Below, one piece after another: positions 63,268 to 64,000 of a stretch of DNA of 64,000 nt; within the stretch, counting starts at the first letter, position 1, and every line of letters starts with the position of its first letter. The stretch spans positions 3,697-67,696 of the forward strand of contig CAZKUN010000017.1 in the NCBI GenBank assembly GCA_964555935.1, written 5' to 3'. The notes under the pieces were generated by a model. It was not told the origin of the DNA, did not search any database, and worked only from the letters and a program-made list of their open reading frames with translations. Origin of the DNA: CAZKUN01 sp964555935. GTDB lineage: Bacteria > Armatimonadota > Zipacnadia > Zipacnadales > VGFC01. The translations under genes and the position numbers were made by a program.

Positions 63268-63998
63268 AGCCATCCCACCTCGTTCCACATGACCGCTGAG
63301 CGGTCGTAGGTGGCCTTGAGTTGCCCGTCGATGTCATCCACTGGGTCACAGCCGTATTTCTCGCGAAACGCCGCGTGGATGCGCTCCTCGAGTCCGGTGA
63401 CCTCGGTCAGGGGCAGGTCCATCCAGACGTTGCCCCTCAGATCGCTCTCTCTCAGCGCAACCGCGATCTCCTGGTCCTTCCGCGCGTTCTCGGCGCCATA
63501 TACCGGCGCGGCGTCATCCACCACCATGCGATACATGCTCTCAAGCAGCGCCGCTTTCGCGATGTCATCCATGTCGGAGATACCGTAGCGCGCGTAGGGG
63601 TTCTGCCATTCGATCACGGGATCCGTTTCGACGTGCAGCCGCTGCAACACGCCGTCGCCATCCTCCGTGCGCTCGATGGCGTAGCGCTTCTCCTCGTCGC
63701 CCTCGTACAGGTGCAGATCATCAGCCTCAAGGTAGCCCCGCGTCCCCTCCACATCCCAGTGGCGCCGCCACGCGCGGTTCTTCGGCGGCAGCTCATACAG
63801 GCACTTGAAGTCGCCGAAGTCGAGCGTCGCGCCCTCCCAGTACGCCCACGGCATCGGATCGCCGCCGTAGCTCAGCTTCCCCTCGATCTCCACCTTGCCC
63901 GCATAGCCCAGCACCCGAACCGGGTCGCGCCCTGTCACCATCCGAATGGCATTCATGCCGTGGTACGTCCCGCATGGATACGTAAGGCGGGTGTGGAC
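63264..63998 (-). CDS. Gfo/Idh/MocA-family oxidoreductase, C-terminal fragment
   Basis: The frame is open to the right edge of the window, so the N-terminal Rossmann domain lies outside. The visible 244 residues start TRLTYPCGTYHGMNAIRMV and contain WEGATLDFGDFKCLYELPP and RRHWDVEGTRGYLEADDLHLY, the typical C-terminal domain of exported or cytoplasmic sugar oxidoreductases in this family. It ends in an ATGA overlap with the GH99-like gene, forming an operon with it and probably the nitroreductase. Confidence 0.8.
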   Translation of the reverse strand, partial: VHTRLTYPCGTYHGMNAIRMVTGRDPVRVLGYAGKVEIEGKLSYGGDPMPWAYWEGATLDFGDFKCLYELPPKNRAWRRHWDVEGTRGYLEADDLHLYEGDEEKRYAIERTEDGDGVLQRLHVETDPVIEWQNPYARYGISDMDDIAKAALLESMYRMVVDDAAPVYGAENARKDQEIAVALRESDLRGNVWMDLPLTEVTGLEERIHAAFREKYGCDPVDDIDGQLKATYDRSAVMWNEVGWL

Positions 63999-64000
63999 GA

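Noticed and set aside
1..64000. tRNA, rRNA, prophage and insertion sequences
   Set aside because: No cloverleaf, conserved rRNA stretch, transposase or integrase motif, or flanking direct repeat was recognised by eye.

Overview
The window is about 64 kb of GC-rich bacterial chromosome, with one 10-N scaffold gap at 1188-1197 and no rRNA, tRNA, CRISPR array, phage or insertion sequence that I could recognise. The 10-N gap, one frameshifted housekeeping gene (plsX) and one gene with an in-frame stop (vanW type) suggest a draft or metagenome-derived assembly. The gene set combines a copper-amine-oxidase-type stalk domain, a VanW protein, DUF6785, DUF6599, DUF6807, DUF1080 and GH99-like/WbsX proteins with Tat-exported sugar enzymes. 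It fits an uncultured, polysaccharide-degrading lineage of the Armatimonadota kind, with Planctomycetota- or Hydrogenedentota-like bacteria as alternatives. This placement is inference from gene content only.

Layout. 1-8.6 kb is accessory carbohydrate metabolism: a DUF6807 protein, a secreted FIST-domain protein, a CBM9-like protein, a sodium:solute symporter, a secreted discoidin/toroid protein and a Tat-exported enolase-superfamily enzyme. 8.6-13.0 kb holds a small membrane protein, a DegT/GNAT pair, a stalk-domain protein, alanine dehydrogenase and a GlsB/YeaQ-type membrane protein. 13.1-24.1 kb is the core of the window. It is a long co-directional operon starting at a near-consensus promoter (13083-13111): DUF177, rpmF, plsX (broken), fabH, acyl-CoA dehydrogenase, etfB, ferredoxin-domain etfA, fabD, fabG, two acyl carrier proteins, fabF and rnc.

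24.1-43.3 kb is again mostly secreted carbohydrate and cell-surface proteins: a Gfo/Idh/MocA and PA14-DUF1080 pair, a HEAT-repeat protein, a 1537-residue lyase-like protein ending in FG-GAP-like motifs, a DUF6599 protein, a DUF4034-like TPR protein, a GH39-like glycosidase, a VanW protein, a MazG-like hydrolase, a CBM6-like protein and a membrane-anchored ankyrin protein. 43.4-57.2 kb mixes housekeeping and membrane biology: DNA polymerase IV, a DUF6785 transporter-like protein, a 1569-residue fusion of a degenerate M28 peptidase with an FtsX/MacB permease, a diguanylate cyclase, a cold-shock protein, dihydropteroate synthase, MnmE and Fpg. 57.2-64 kb returns to carbohydrate enzymes, a nitroreductase and a truncated Gfo/Idh/MocA oxidoreductase at the edge.

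The most interesting point is the acyl-CoA dehydrogenase plus EtfBA set (EtfA with two [4Fe-4S] motifs) embedded inside the type II fatty-acid synthesis operon, in a stretch with no recognisable enoyl-ACP reductase. A flavin/ferredoxin-linked enoyl reduction step is a testable hypothesis. The M28-FtsX fusion with substituted zinc ligands, and the promoter-hairpin leader of the fatty-acid operon, are the next most notable.
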